In this document: positions 1 through 8,218 of the stretch, in pieces
Position numbering within the stretch: the first letter of the stretch is position 1
Layout: each line of letters begins with the position of its first letter
Assembly: GCF_023913735.1 (NCBI RefSeq)
Contig: NZ_JAMXBH010000013.1
Location: 62,001 to 126,000 of the forward strand
DNA length: 64,000 nt
Source of the DNA: Pseudarthrobacter raffinosi
GTDB lineage: Bacteria > Actinomycetota > Actinomycetes > Actinomycetales > Micrococcaceae
Reading direction: 5' to 3'
Notes under the pieces: model-generated
The model's database searches: none
Told to the model about the DNA's origin: nothing
The model's input: only the letters and a program-made list of their open reading frames with translations
Translations under genes and position numbers: made by a program

Positions 1-108
1 CTCCAGGTCATCGACATCCAGGGTCAGGTGGTGAAGGCCGGCGATGGCAGGAGGTACCGACCTGTTTCCTTCCTGGGTGTCCAGGACCGTGTCAGGGGTT
101 GTGGTCAC
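1..108 (-). CDS. VOC (glyoxalase/bleomycin-resistance) family protein, N-terminal fragment cut by window edge
   Basis: Reading leftward from a GTG at 108, the frame is open to the window edge. It gives about 36 residues ending in GLHHLTLDVDD, the first beta strand and metal-ligand His typical of vicinal-oxygen-chelate proteins. An AGGAGG ribosome site lies just upstream, and the GTG overlaps the stop of the ABC ATPase gene as GTGA, so it is the last visible gene of the leftward transport operon. The family includes extradiol dioxygenases and glyoxalases. Only the N terminus is visible, so the reaction cannot be assigned. Confidence 0.7.
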   Translation of the reverse strand, partial: MTTTPDTVLDTQEGNRSVPPAIAGLHHLTLDVDDLE

Positions 109-977
109 TTGCTTCCTCCTTTTTGACCCATCGATCGCGAGGCTTCCTGGATGAGGGTGTGGACCGTTTTCCGCAGTTCCGCGAATTCTGGCAGTGATTT
201 GGTGTTGATCTGGTCACGGTTTGAGCCCAGCGGCACAGTCAGCTCAGCTATCACCGACGCCGGTGATCCACCGAGGACTATGATCCGGTCTGCCAGATAG
301 ATTGACTCGTCGATGTCGTGGGTGATGAGAATGACTGCTTGTCCGCTGTCTTCACGAACCCGCAGGGACAGGTCCTCCAGTTCTGCCCGGGTCTGGGCAT
401 CAACGGAGGCAAAGGGCTCATCCATCAGGAGCAGGGGGGCACCGAAGGCCAGGGCCCTGGCGATGGCTACTCTCTGTTGCATACCCCCTGAAAGCTGCCA
501 AGGCTTTGATTCGGTGTGTTGGTCGAGGCCGACTTCACGGAGGGCTGCGGTTACCCGACGTTCCCTTTCCACCCGGGTGAGCCGCTTGCGCAGTGGTAGA
601 GCGACGTTGTCGGTGACGCTCATCCATGGCATGAGTGAGCGGCTGTAGTCCTGGAAGACCAGTCCAACGTCAGAACTGGGGCCGGTGAGTACCCGCCCGT
701 TGACTTTGACTTCGCCTCGGGTGGAGGGCTGCAGTCCGGCGATGCATCGCAGGATGGTTGTCTTTCCGACGCCGGATGGACCGACGATGCAGATGAATTC
801 TCCGGGGTTAACGTCGAAGCTGACTTTGTCCAGTACGGTGCGGTGGCCGTCGCGGGTGGGGTAGTCGTGTCCGACGTCCCTGATGGTCACCAGTTTGTGG
901 GGAGCTCCCGTTGCTGGTTCTGGGTTCGCAGACGCTCCTGCATGGGTGGACATTTCGTCACTTCCGGTTATAGTCAT
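105..977 (-). CDS. ABC transporter ATP-binding protein (nitrate/sulfonate/taurine type)
   Basis: About 290 residues. The nucleotide-binding domain shows Walker A GPSGVGKTT, Q-loop VFQDYSRSLMPW, signature LSGGMQQR, Walker B LLLMDEPF and switch His in LITHDID, the pattern of SsuB/TauB/NrtD-type importers. It should energise the two neighbouring permeases at the inner face of the membrane. The start at 977 lies five bases after the permease stop, with GGAAAG upstream; a second ATG at 953 is possible. An ATG further upstream would run into the permease gene and is unlikely. The substrate cannot be read from the sequence. Confidence 0.92.
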   Translation of the reverse strand: MTITGSDEMSTHAGASANPEPATGAPHKLVTIRDVGHDYPTRDGHRTVLDKVSFDVNPGEFICIVGPSGVGKTTILRCIAGLQPSTRGEVKVNGRVLTGPSSDVGLVFQDYSRSLMPWMSVTDNVALPLRKRLTRVERERRVTAALREVGLDQHTESKPWQLSGGMQQRVAIARALAFGAPLLLMDEPFASVDAQTRAELEDLSLRVREDSGQAVILITHDIDESIYLADRIIVLGGSPASVIAELTVPLGSNRDQINTKSLPEFAELRKTVHTLIQEASRSMGQKGGSK

Positions 978-981
978 GGTC

Positions 982-1749
982 TTACTTTCCGGTCCGTTGT
1001 GGCGGATAGTTTCTAAGAAGTGCAGCTTCGCCTGCACGGAACGCGAGCTGGAGCAGGTATCCGATGACTCCAAGAACGATCACGCCGCTCCACATGTCGA
1101 CCACGGCGTAGTCGCGCTGGGAGGCAAGGATAAAGTGTCCGATGCCTTGTCCTGCCCCTTGCATCTCACTGATGACGAGCAACGCAATGGAGATGTACAG
1201 CGAAATTCGGGCTCCGGACAGGATCTGAGGCAGCGCCGCCGGGAGCCGGATCCTGAGATATCGGCTGACGCGATCAATCCCGAAAGCGGATTCGACGTCC
1301 CGGACCGTTGGGTCTATTCCCCGAACGGCGGCGGTGGTGTTCAGAAGAACGGGCCAAACGGCGCCCAGGGTGATGACGAAAACGCGCATGTTGTCCCCGA
1401 GTCCCAGTACGAGAATCGCGATGGGAAGGATTGCGACCGCCGGAAGTGCGCGGGCGAATTCAAGTTCAGGTTCTATCGCGTCCAGGAGCCGGGGCAGACT
1501 TCCCAAGATGAGCCCGAGGGTCACCCCGATGGCTACGGCGAGGACGAACCCGGTGAGCATGTTCCTCATGCTGGGAAGCAGGTCACTGACGGCGTGCTCG
1601 AAAAGCCACAACCTGCCTACGGCGTCAAGGATGTCGCTCAGCGCGGGGAAGTACAGGGAGGTGCTGCCCACGGACAGGAACCACCAGAGGGAAATAAGGA
1701 GAACCGGCAGCCACAGCTGAAGCAGCGCTGTCCGTGCAGACCGAATCAT
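982..1749 (-). CDS. ABC transporter permease (SsuC/TauC-like)
   Basis: About 255 residues with roughly six hydrophobic segments and the binding-protein-dependent permease coupling loop (EsAFGIDRVSRYLRIRLPAALP region), typical of the SsuC/TauC/NrtB group. The ATG at 1749 overlaps the stop of the upstream permease (ATGA) and has AAAGGAAA before it. The open frame extends much further upstream, but only as a shadow of the neighbouring permease gene. It probably forms a heterodimeric channel with that permease. Confidence 0.9.
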   Translation of the reverse strand: MIRSARTALLQLWLPVLLISLWWFLSVGSTSLYFPALSDILDAVGRLWLFEHAVSDLLPSMRNMLTGFVLAVAIGVTLGLILGSLPRLLDAIEPELEFARALPAVAILPIAILVLGLGDNMRVFVITLGAVWPVLLNTTAAVRGIDPTVRDVESAFGIDRVSRYLRIRLPAALPQILSGARISLYISIALLVISEMQGAGQGIGHFILASQRDYAVVDMWSGVIVLGVIGYLLQLAFRAGEAALLRNYPPQRTGK

Positions 1750-2576
1750 GATTTTCCTTTCGTCCTGATGGAGGGATGCCAGCTGATCAGGAGGCGTTCG
1801 GAGGCCCGCATCGCCAGGTTGAACGCGAGTCCCATAACGGCGGCAGTCACCGCGTATGCCTGGACGTCTGCCGCCCGGCCGTCGACCTGGGCCCGCAGGA
1901 GCTCTCCCCCCACGCCAGGTGCTCCGCCCACGTATTCGGTTCCGACTGAGAGCAGGAGTGCGATGGTCAGCGAGACCCGGATGCCGACGAGGATCCCGGG
2001 CAGCGCGGCCGGAAGGAAGACCCGCAGCCACCGGACGCTGAACCTGATCTTGAAAGCCTCCACCACGTCGTGTTGGACGGAGTGGACGTCCCGCAGGGCA
2101 TCAATGGACCGGACCAGAAGGGGCCAGCAGGCGCCATAGACGATGACAACGAGCTTCATCGGCATCGTTGAGCCGAACATCAGGAGGGCGACCGGCAGGA
2201 AACTGATGGGTGGAATGGAGCCGAGGAAGTCCACGGTGATCCTGGTGCTGGAGGTGGCGAGGCGACTGGATGCGATGAAGAGACCGACAGGAACAGCTAT
2301 GACAGCGGCAATGGCAAGACCAATGAGCGTGCTTTGTGTTGTCAGCCCCACCGCTGTCCAGAGTTCCGCTGTTGTCAGCAACTTTCCAAGGGCCGTAGCA
2401 GTTGCCCAGGGGCCAGGGAGAGAGTTTGGTCCGACCAGCATGCTGGCCAGTTCCCAGCAGGCCAGCAGCCCGAGTGCGGCGACGGCGCGCCAAAGCCTTC
2501 TATTCGCGCTGATGCCCAGGGTGCGCGGACGCTGGAGTTGAAGCGGGACAGCCATTACCCTAGCCAGTCCTTCCAC
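1746..2576 (-). CDS. ABC transporter permease (SsuC/TauC-like), second subunit
   Basis: About 276 residues from a GTG; an ATG seven codons later (2555) is an equally good start. Several membrane segments are visible (for example AALGLLACWELASMLV near the N terminus). The EAA-type loop reads VVEAFKIRFSVRWLRVFLPAALPG, the surface that docks to the ATPase. It is a paralogue of the permease just downstream, and two different permeases in one operon imply a heterodimeric pore. It follows the binding-protein gene by about 28 bases. Confidence 0.88.
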   Translation of the reverse strand: MEGLARVMAVPLQLQRPRTLGISANRRLWRAVAALGLLACWELASMLVGPNSLPGPWATATALGKLLTTAELWTAVGLTTQSTLIGLAIAAVIAVPVGLFIASSRLATSSTRITVDFLGSIPPISFLPVALLMFGSTMPMKLVVIVYGACWPLLVRSIDALRDVHSVQHDVVEAFKIRFSVRWLRVFLPAALPGILVGIRVSLTIALLLSVGTEYVGGAPGVGGELLRAQVDGRAADVQAYAVTAAVMGLAFNLAMRASERLLISWHPSIRTKGKS

Positions 2577-2604
2577 CTGGGACTACGCGTGGTCAGGGGA
2601 TACA

Positions 2605-3624
2605 TCAGGAGCCCGCCGTGGCTTTGATGCTCAGCAGCTTGCCAAGGTCCGGCTGCTTTTTGAGCACGTTGTAGCGGTTGGCCAGATCGATGTACTTGCT
2701 GAGGCCGGACGTGTCGGTGACGTTTTCTGCGAACGCGGGAAGGCGGATGGCCTTGAGGACTGCGGGGTCCATCTGAAGGAACTTTGATGCTGTTTCCTTC
2801 GCCAGCTCAGGGCTGCTGTTCGCTTCCCGGCCGGCTTTTTGGATTCCGGTAACAAAGTTGTCCATCACAGCCGGGTTTTTCTGCCCGTATGCCTGCGATG
2901 TGATCCAGTAGGTGGCCGGCAGACCTGGTCCGCCCGCTGCCTGCGGACGGGTCAGCAGGGTAATGCCCTCCTTTTCGGCAGCAGTAGCGAAAGGCTCATT
3001 GAGCAGCGCCCCCGCGACGCGGTCAGCCTTTATGGCTGCCGCCATTTGGGGAGCCTGCATTTCCACGAACTCAATCGTTGAGGAGTCGCCCCCTTCTGCG
3101 TCAATGGCAGATTTTGCTACGAGTTCCGCGGCTCCTCCCAGCTGACTGACGGCGAAGCTCTTGCCGGTGAGATCAGATGCTTTTGTGATGGCGGGGGAAG
3201 TAAAAATCGCAGTCGAATCCAGCTTGGGATCTGAGGGCTGTGTCGTGGCTACTCCGACGATGGCAATGGGGACGCCGTTGGAGGAGGCGGTGAGTGTGCC
3301 GATGCCATCACCCAAAGCGATATCCATCTGCCCGTTCAGGAGCATAGGGATGGCTGCCGCGCCTGAAGTGACGTCCATGAACTCGACCTTGAGTCCCGCA
3401 TCTTCCAGATACTTCTTGTCGACCGCAAGGTGTGCGCTGATGGCGTTCGCGTTGGCCGGAACACCAACTCTGACGGTCGTTATTTCTTTCGGCCCACCAG
3501 TGCTTGCGCTGGTGGACGGACCCGGCGCAGGTGCCGCCGGGGTGCTGCCACAAGCCGCGAGAAGCGGGGAAATCAATGCCAGGGCGACGACGCCCTTGGA
3601 CCAGGAACTCGATACGTGTACCAC
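2605..3624 (-). CDS. ABC transporter substrate-binding lipoprotein (NMT1/SsuA-like)
   Basis: 339 residues. The N terminus has a positively charged start, a hydrophobic stretch and a lipobox LLAACG, so the mature protein is a lipid-anchored extracellular receptor. The body (VRVGVPANANAISAHLAVDKKYLEDAGL, then GQMDIALGDG) matches the NMT1/SsuA/ThiY periplasmic-binding family for small organic anions such as sulfonates, nitrate or aromatic acids. First gene of the leftward transport operon, with a good promoter just upstream (3654-3682). Confidence 0.9.
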   Translation of the reverse strand: MVHVSSSWSKGVVALALISPLLAACGSTPAAPAPGPSTSASTGGPKEITTVRVGVPANANAISAHLAVDKKYLEDAGLKVEFMDVTSGAAAIPMLLNGQMDIALGDGIGTLTASSNGVPIAIVGVATTQPSDPKLDSTAIFTSPAITKASDLTGKSFAVSQLGGAAELVAKSAIDAEGGDSSTIEFVEMQAPQMAAAIKADRVAGALLNEPFATAAEKEGITLLTRPQAAGGPGLPATYWITSQAYGQKNPAVMDNFVTGIQKAGREANSSPELAKETASKFLQMDPAVLKAIRLPAFAENVTDTSGLSKYIDLANRYNVLKKQPDLGKLLSIKATAGS

Positions 3625-3653
3625 TAGGGCCTCCTTGTGCGTGAGTCACATCA

Positions 3654-3682
3654 CTCTAAAGAGATCAGTCCCCAAGTGTCAA
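3654..3682 (-). promoter_or_regulatory. Sigma-70-type promoter of the binding-protein operon
   Basis: On the minus strand TTGACA (3682-3677) is followed after exactly 17 bases by TTAGAG (3659-3654), a near-consensus -35/-10 pair about 30 bases ahead of the binding-protein start. GTGAC/GTCAC elements lie on both sides (GAGTCAC at about 3642 and GGTGAC at about 3691). They resemble the half-site of the palindrome at 4583 and may bind the same GntR regulator. Confidence 0.6.
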
Positions 3683-3711
3683 GGTCTCTTGGTGACTTTA
3701 CGGCGAAGGGC

Positions 3712-4452
3712 CTAGGAGACTTTCTCCAGGTTCAGGCGCACGAGTTCCTCCCCATGCTGCATGTAAGTCAAAACAGCCGCCTGCGCAGCGTCGCCATCCC
3801 GGGCCTCAAGTGCGGCCACAATTGCTTCACGCTCTTCCACCAGGTCGCCGGCGATCATTCGCCAGCTTGACGGCGCCCGCTTCGCGACGTCCCGCACCAG
3901 CGCGATCTGGGCGTCAATGAGGAAGCCGGACAGTCCGGTGAGCAAGGGGTTGTGCGATGTTGCCACCAAGGCTTTGAGGAATGCGGCCAGGAGCTCGTCG
4001 GGGTGGTCGGTTCCGGCAGTGGCGGCGGCGTTCAGCGCATCAACGGCCCGACGGAGTGTCGATAGGTCCTCCTTCGTTGCCTTGGATGGCGCCAGTCGAA
4101 CTGCCTTCAAATGCAGGGCTTCGGAGATGTCCATGATGCTCAGGATGTCGACGCTCTCCAGTTGCACAATGGCTGCCATGGCCGATGACAGCAGTTTGTC
4201 TGTTTCGGCGCTGACGTAGGTGCCCGAGCCGTGACGGACCTCAATCAGACTCATGGCGCTCAGGGCGCCCAGGGCTTCGCGGATGGTGGGTGAGCTGACG
4301 TCGTATTGCGCAGCCAGTTCCTTTTCGGAGGGCAGTTTGGAGCCTCGTTGGAGGCGACCGGAGAGAATCTGGCCCCGCAGATCCTCTGATACCTGATCAG
4401 CTACGCGGGTCCTGTCTCTCCGGTAAGGACCCTTGGTGAAGACATCGCTCAT
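3712..4452 (-). CDS. GntR/FadR-family transcriptional regulator
   Basis: About 246 residues. The N-terminal winged helix-turn-helix contains YDVSSPTIREALGALSA and the wing RHGSGTYV. The C-terminal part is an all-helical FCD-type ligand domain (ending QAAVLTYMQHGEEL). The start at 4452 has AGGAAGG upstream; the longer frame to 4518 lacks such a site. It sits between the divergent transport and aldolase operons, and both flanking regions hold GTGAC/GTCAC motifs, so it probably represses both and responds to the imported substrate or a breakdown product. Confidence 0.9.
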   Translation of the reverse strand: MSDVFTKGPYRRDRTRVADQVSEDLRGQILSGRLQRGSKLPSEKELAAQYDVSSPTIREALGALSAMSLIEVRHGSGTYVSAETDKLLSSAMAAIVQLESVDILSIMDISEALHLKAVRLAPSKATKEDLSTLRRAVDALNAAATAGTDHPDELLAAFLKALVATSHNPLLTGLSGFLIDAQIALVRDVAKRAPSSWRMIAGDLVEEREAIVAALEARDGDAAQAAVLTYMQHGEELVRLNLEKVS

Positions 4453-4582
4453 TTCAAACCTTCCTCTGCGCGGACTCTCCGCACTCCAAATGTAGTCACC
4501 TGATGACCCGGTCACCAATAGTCAAAAATTGCGAAAGCATAGAGACATCTGGTCACTTGTTATGTAGGCGTCTTGATGTTAG

Positions 4583-4598
4583 CGTGACTTAAGTCACG
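4583..4598. promoter_or_regulatory. Perfect 16-bp palindrome, candidate GntR operator
   Basis: CGTGACTTAAGTCACG reads identically on both strands. It lies 50 bases upstream of the aldolase TTG start, in the intergenic region shared with the GntR regulator. Related half-sites (AGTCACC, GGTCACC, GGTCACTTG) occur between 4490 and 4560. Size, symmetry and position fit an operator for the adjacent regulator. Confidence 0.6.
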
Positions 4599-4647
4599 AA
4601 CGGCAGGTTTTCGAAAGCCTCCCGTCGCTCTCCCGAAAGGACACGCC

Positions 4648-5493
4648 TTGTACGAGCGAAACCGCCTGATCACCATGATTGAAAACCAGCAGGTTCCCCT
4701 TGGAATGCAATGCTTCACGGGCAACCACGCACTCATTGAAGTCCTGGGCAACACCGGCTTCGACTTCGTGATGCTGGACAGCGAGCACTGCGGCATCAAT
4801 CCACGGGCCATCGAAGACGCAGTTCGGGCCGCCGACGGAGCCGGCCTTGTGCCCATGGTCCGGATCCCTGAACTCCATGACGAAACCGCCATCCGGCGTT
4901 CACTCGAGGCCGGGGCCCAGGCCCTGATGATTCCGATGGTCAAGTCCGCTGCGGACGTTTTGACCGTTGCGGACGCCGCGTTCTTCCCGCCACTGGGCAG
5001 CCGAGGGATCTGCCCCGCAGTCCGCGCTGCCGGCTACTCTTTCAGGACCTTCCCCGAATACGCCGAATGGAACAACGCCAACGCCCTCCTCGTGCCCCTC
5101 ATTGAGCACCCGGACGCCGTGGAAAACATCGATGAGATCTGCGCCCTCGAGCAGGTCAGCATCATCGTCTTCGGCCAGGGTGACCTTGCCTTCGCCATGG
5201 GCGAAGGCAACCAAATGCTCAAGAGCCCGAAGGTTCAGGAAGCCTACCGCCGCGTACTGGATTCAGCGGCCCGCCACGGAGTGGCGGTCATGGGCGGGCC
5301 TGTTCTGGAACCCACGGCCGAGGGCTGTTCCAAAGCCTTGGAGGACGGCATCAAAGTGTTCTGCCTGGGCCTGGACATCATGGCCTTCCGCAGCTTCTGC
5401 GAAGACACAGTCGAAGCAGCAAACAAAGCCGTCACCGGCACCTCGAACTACTCCCGGCCAGCCGCCCCGGACAGCGGCTTTCCCGGCCGCTAA
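4648..5493 (+). CDS. HpcH/HpaI aldolase family protein
   Basis: 281 residues from a TTG start with AAAGGA seven bases upstream. It is a class II, metal-dependent pyruvate aldolase fold: FVMLDSEHCG, the base-relay Arg in MVRIPEL, the metal-ligand Glu in LIEHPDAVENID and the Asp in VFGQGDLAFAMG all match HpaI/GarL. Members reversibly cleave 4-hydroxy-2-oxo acids to pyruvate and an aldehyde, a closing step in aromatic or sugar-acid breakdown. First gene of the rightward operon, with the cupin 70 bases downstream. The last 20 residues form a Pro/Gly-rich tail not usual for the family. Confidence 0.9.
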   Translation: MYERNRLITMIENQQVPLGMQCFTGNHALIEVLGNTGFDFVMLDSEHCGINPRAIEDAVRAADGAGLVPMVRIPELHDETAIRRSLEAGAQALMIPMVKSAADVLTVADAAFFPPLGSRGICPAVRAAGYSFRTFPEYAEWNNANALLVPLIEHPDAVENIDEICALEQVSIIVFGQGDLAFAMGEGNQMLKSPKVQEAYRRVLDSAARHGVAVMGGPVLEPTAEGCSKALEDGIKVFCLGLDIMAFRSFCEDTVEAANKAVTGTSNYSRPAAPDSGFPGR

Positions 5494-5564
5494 CCCAGGA
5501 CATGGCCCGCCCCCTAGCCCAACTCCCTCTCGGCAACCAAGCACACCAAGGAAAAGGACAACCA

Positions 5565-6107
5565 ATGTCACGATGGAAAAGAATCGTCGTCGGCCCCGAC
5601 GCCGAAGGCCGCTCCGCCGTTCTGGACACAGAACAGACGAACGTCCAGTCAGAAGAAGGCTTCTTCTGGCGCGCCACCCTCTGGGGAACCCAGGAAACAC
5701 CAGCCAATAACAGCATCGAAGGCGACCGCTCCCTCGATGTGAAAACCCGGGAACCCTTCCCCAACGGCATGATCTGCCGCGCCGTGGAAATCCCGCCGGA
5801 CCACCACGACGCCGACAAGCACCGGGAAGTCTTCGCCGATCTGAACAAAAAGGTCGGCCAACGCTTCGAAGCCACCGAAGCTGAATCGGTGCGGCACCCC
5901 ACCATGCACCGCACCGAAACGCTTGACAGCATCACCTGCGTGATCGGGGAGATCTACCTTGTCACCGACGTCGAGGAAGTCCTCATGACCCCCGGCGACA
6001 CCGTCATCATCCGCGGCACCAACCACGCATGGAGCAACCGCAGTGACTCCCCCTGCCTGCTGGTCGGCACCATGATTGACGCGCGGCCAATCCCGGCAGG
6101 ATCCTGA
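5565..6107 (+). CDS. Cupin-domain protein
   Basis: About 180 residues from the ATG at 5565, which follows AAAAGGACAACC. The C-terminal half has the cupin pattern (glycine-rich strand ITCVIGEIYLVTD, then MTPGDTVIIRGTNHAWSN with PG and a metal-ligand His). The N-terminal half repeats a weaker beta pattern (VEIPPDHHDADKH). Such proteins are often isomerases, decarboxylases or ligand-binding proteins in catabolic operons. No specific activity can be assigned. It lies between the aldolase and the GlcG-like gene on the same strand. Confidence 0.75.
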   Translation: MSRWKRIVVGPDAEGRSAVLDTEQTNVQSEEGFFWRATLWGTQETPANNSIEGDRSLDVKTREPFPNGMICRAVEIPPDHHDADKHREVFADLNKKVGQRFEATEAESVRHPTMHRTETLDSITCVIGEIYLVTDVEEVLMTPGDTVIIRGTNHAWSNRSDSPCLLVGTMIDARPIPAGS

Positions 6108-6169
6108 GGATTCTCCGTGCGGACCACGACGAATGCCCGGCACTACTCCCCCGAGGTGGAAGACGCATC

Positions 6170-6598
6170 ATGATCCCACTGAACCAGGCCCGCCTCATCG
6201 TTGATACTGCCTTGGAGCATGCGCGGGCGAACGACTACCCGCCCATGACTATTGCGGTACTGGACGCAGCCGGGCAACTCGTGGCCTTCGCGAAGGAAGA
6301 CAATTCAAGCCTCCTGCGCCCGGCCATAGCCTCCGCCAAAGCCCTGGGAGCACTGAACATGGGTGTCGGCAGCCGGTCCCTGGCCAAGAAGGCCGAGCAG
6401 CACGCAGCCTTCATCAACGCCGTCACCATCCTCGCCCAGGGCAACCTGGTGCCGGTCCCCGGAGGTGTCCTGATCAGGAACACCGGGGGAATTGTTATCG
6501 GAGCTGCCGGAGTCAGCGGCAACCTGCCCCAGCACGATGAAGAATGCGCCGTCGCAGCCATCGAAGCAGTCGGGCTGCACGCAGACCCCGGAGAGTAA
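6170..6598 (+). CDS. GlcG/HbpS-like (DUF336) protein
   Basis: 142 residues. The whole protein is one DUF336 domain: LNQARLIVDTALEHARANDYPPMTIAVLDAAGQLVAFAKED, then a mid-region PGGVLIRNTGGIVIGAAGVSG and C-terminal HDEECAVAAIEAVG. Family members include GlcG of glycolate operons, PduO C-terminal domains and the haem-binding HbpS. They often sit beside catabolic genes, with a role in cofactor binding or protein stabilisation. GAGGTGGAAG precedes the ATG. Confidence 0.85.
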   Translation: MIPLNQARLIVDTALEHARANDYPPMTIAVLDAAGQLVAFAKEDNSSLLRPAIASAKALGALNMGVGSRSLAKKAEQHAAFINAVTILAQGNLVPVPGGVLIRNTGGIVIGAAGVSGNLPQHDEECAVAAIEAVGLHADPGE

Positions 6599-6701
6599 AC
6601 GGCCGTTGGAATCCGCAGCACCAACCGATTGTGACCGGCAGGCGCCGGACTACTGTTAAACAGGGGCTCAGGGCCCCCACCTTTGAATTGGAGATATTCA
6701 A

Positions 6702-8216
6702 GTGAGCACAATCCGCGTGGAACAGGGCCTTCTGGAAGGTTCAGTCAGGGACGGAGTCCACTCGTTTCTGGGCATCCCGTACGCAGCACCGCCGGTAGGC
6801 GAACGCCGCTGGTGCCCGCCGGCACCGGCTGAGCCGTGGGACGGCGTCCTGGACGCCACAGCCTTCGGCAACGCAGCCATCCAGACCGCAGACACGGGAA
6901 TGGACCTCGGAGCCCCCCAAAGTGAGGACTGCCTGTACCTGAACGTTTGGACAACCCAGCCTGAGTCGGACAACAAGCAACCGGTGATGGTCTGGATCCA
7001 CGGCGGCGGGTTCCTCAACGGCTCGGCGTCGCTGAAGATCTGGCCAGGAGAGCAGCTGTGCCGCGACGGGGTCACCGTCGTCTCGCTGAACTACCGCCTC
7101 GGCGCTTTCGGGTTCCTGACCGACCCTGAGGTTGGTGCCAATTTCGGTGTCCAGGATTGGGTCGCGGCACTGGAATGGGTCCGGACCAACATCAGCGCCT
7201 TCGGCGGAGACCCGGAGAACGTCACCATCTTCGGCCAGTCAGCAGGTGGAGCCGCCACCCGGGCATTGCTGTCCACACCATCGGCACGGGGCCTGTTCCA
7301 CAAAGCAGTGATCCAAAGCGCCGGTTTCGAAGACTACGCCGTCGTCGACTCCCCCTCCCTTGAGCGCTCACACACGGCCACCGACCGGCTCTACGAGCGT
7401 CTGGGCAGCACCGACATCAACGAACTTCGCCAGATACCTGCTGAGAAAGTCCGGGAAGCCTCTTTGGCCCTGTCCGGCATCTTCCCGCCGGCCGGGCAGG
7501 TGCACACCCCGGCCAACCTTGTCTGGTACCCCGTGCCGGACGGTGGCGTCATCGACGATGACTTCGGCGGCTGGGAGAAGAACGTCCCGGTCATGCTCGG
7601 CTGCACCGAAGATGAAGCACGCATGTTCGTCCAGCCCACCATGCTTTACGCGCACCCTGAGGTACGGCCCGAGGACGCCTACACCCCCGAAACGCTGGCA
7701 AACATGGCCAAAGCCATGGGCGGAGACCGCTACGCCGAGATCCTCGAACACTTCGCCTCCACCGGAGCCGGAGACTATGAGGCCATCGCCGAGGTCATCA
7801 CGGCAGGTGTGTGGCACGAGCCGGCACGGGCCACCCTGGAACGGTTCGCCGAGCTCGGCCGCACTTGCTACTCCTATCACTTCGCACGCGTCTCACCCGG
7901 TGCCCGCAGCACCGGGCTTCTGGCAAAACACAGCGCCGAGATTCCCTACCTGTTCGGCACGCTGAACCCCCCGGAATACTACGAGGAAATAGACACCCAA
8001 ATCTCACGCGGTGTGCGCCACGCATGGGCGGAATTCGCCCGGACCGGGGTCCCTGCTTGCCTCAACGGGGCTCCGTGGCCGGCGTTCCAGCCCGAAGATC
8101 CCCAGACCGCGTGGATCGGGGACACCATCGGCCCCAGGACATTGGAGCCAACCCCCGTCGCGCGACTGATCAGCGCCTCCCGCACACCCCAGCCAGCCAT
8201 CCCCTCCAGGGGCTGA
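6702..8216 (+). CDS. Type-B carboxylesterase
   Basis: 504 residues from a GTG with TTGGAG upstream. Clear carboxylesterase/lipase type B signatures: SEDCLYLNVW, oxyanion hole WIHGGGFLNG, nucleophile Ser in FGQSAGGAATR, and the late Glu and His regions expected of a Ser-Glu/Asp-His triad. There is no signal peptide, so the enzyme should be cytoplasmic, probably hydrolysing an ester of an imported substrate to supply the downstream pathway. Fourth gene of the rightward operon; its stop nearly touches the next start. Confidence 0.93.
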   Translation: MSTIRVEQGLLEGSVRDGVHSFLGIPYAAPPVGERRWCPPAPAEPWDGVLDATAFGNAAIQTADTGMDLGAPQSEDCLYLNVWTTQPESDNKQPVMVWIHGGGFLNGSASLKIWPGEQLCRDGVTVVSLNYRLGAFGFLTDPEVGANFGVQDWVAALEWVRTNISAFGGDPENVTIFGQSAGGAATRALLSTPSARGLFHKAVIQSAGFEDYAVVDSPSLERSHTATDRLYERLGSTDINELRQIPAEKVREASLALSGIFPPAGQVHTPANLVWYPVPDGGVIDDDFGGWEKNVPVMLGCTEDEARMFVQPTMLYAHPEVRPEDAYTPETLANMAKAMGGDRYAEILEHFASTGAGDYEAIAEVITAGVWHEPARATLERFAELGRTCYSYHFARVSPGARSTGLLAKHSAEIPYLFGTLNPPEYYEEIDTQISRGVRHAWAEFARTGVPACLNGAPWPAFQPEDPQTAWIGDTIGPRTLEPTPVARLISASRTPQPAIPSRG

Positions 8217-8218
8217 CG

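Noticed and set aside
883..2139. Long rightward open frame of 418 codons over the permease genes
   Set aside because: It lies antisense to two clear permeases, has low-complexity acidic/Gln-rich translation and no ribosome site; it is a high-GC shadow frame.
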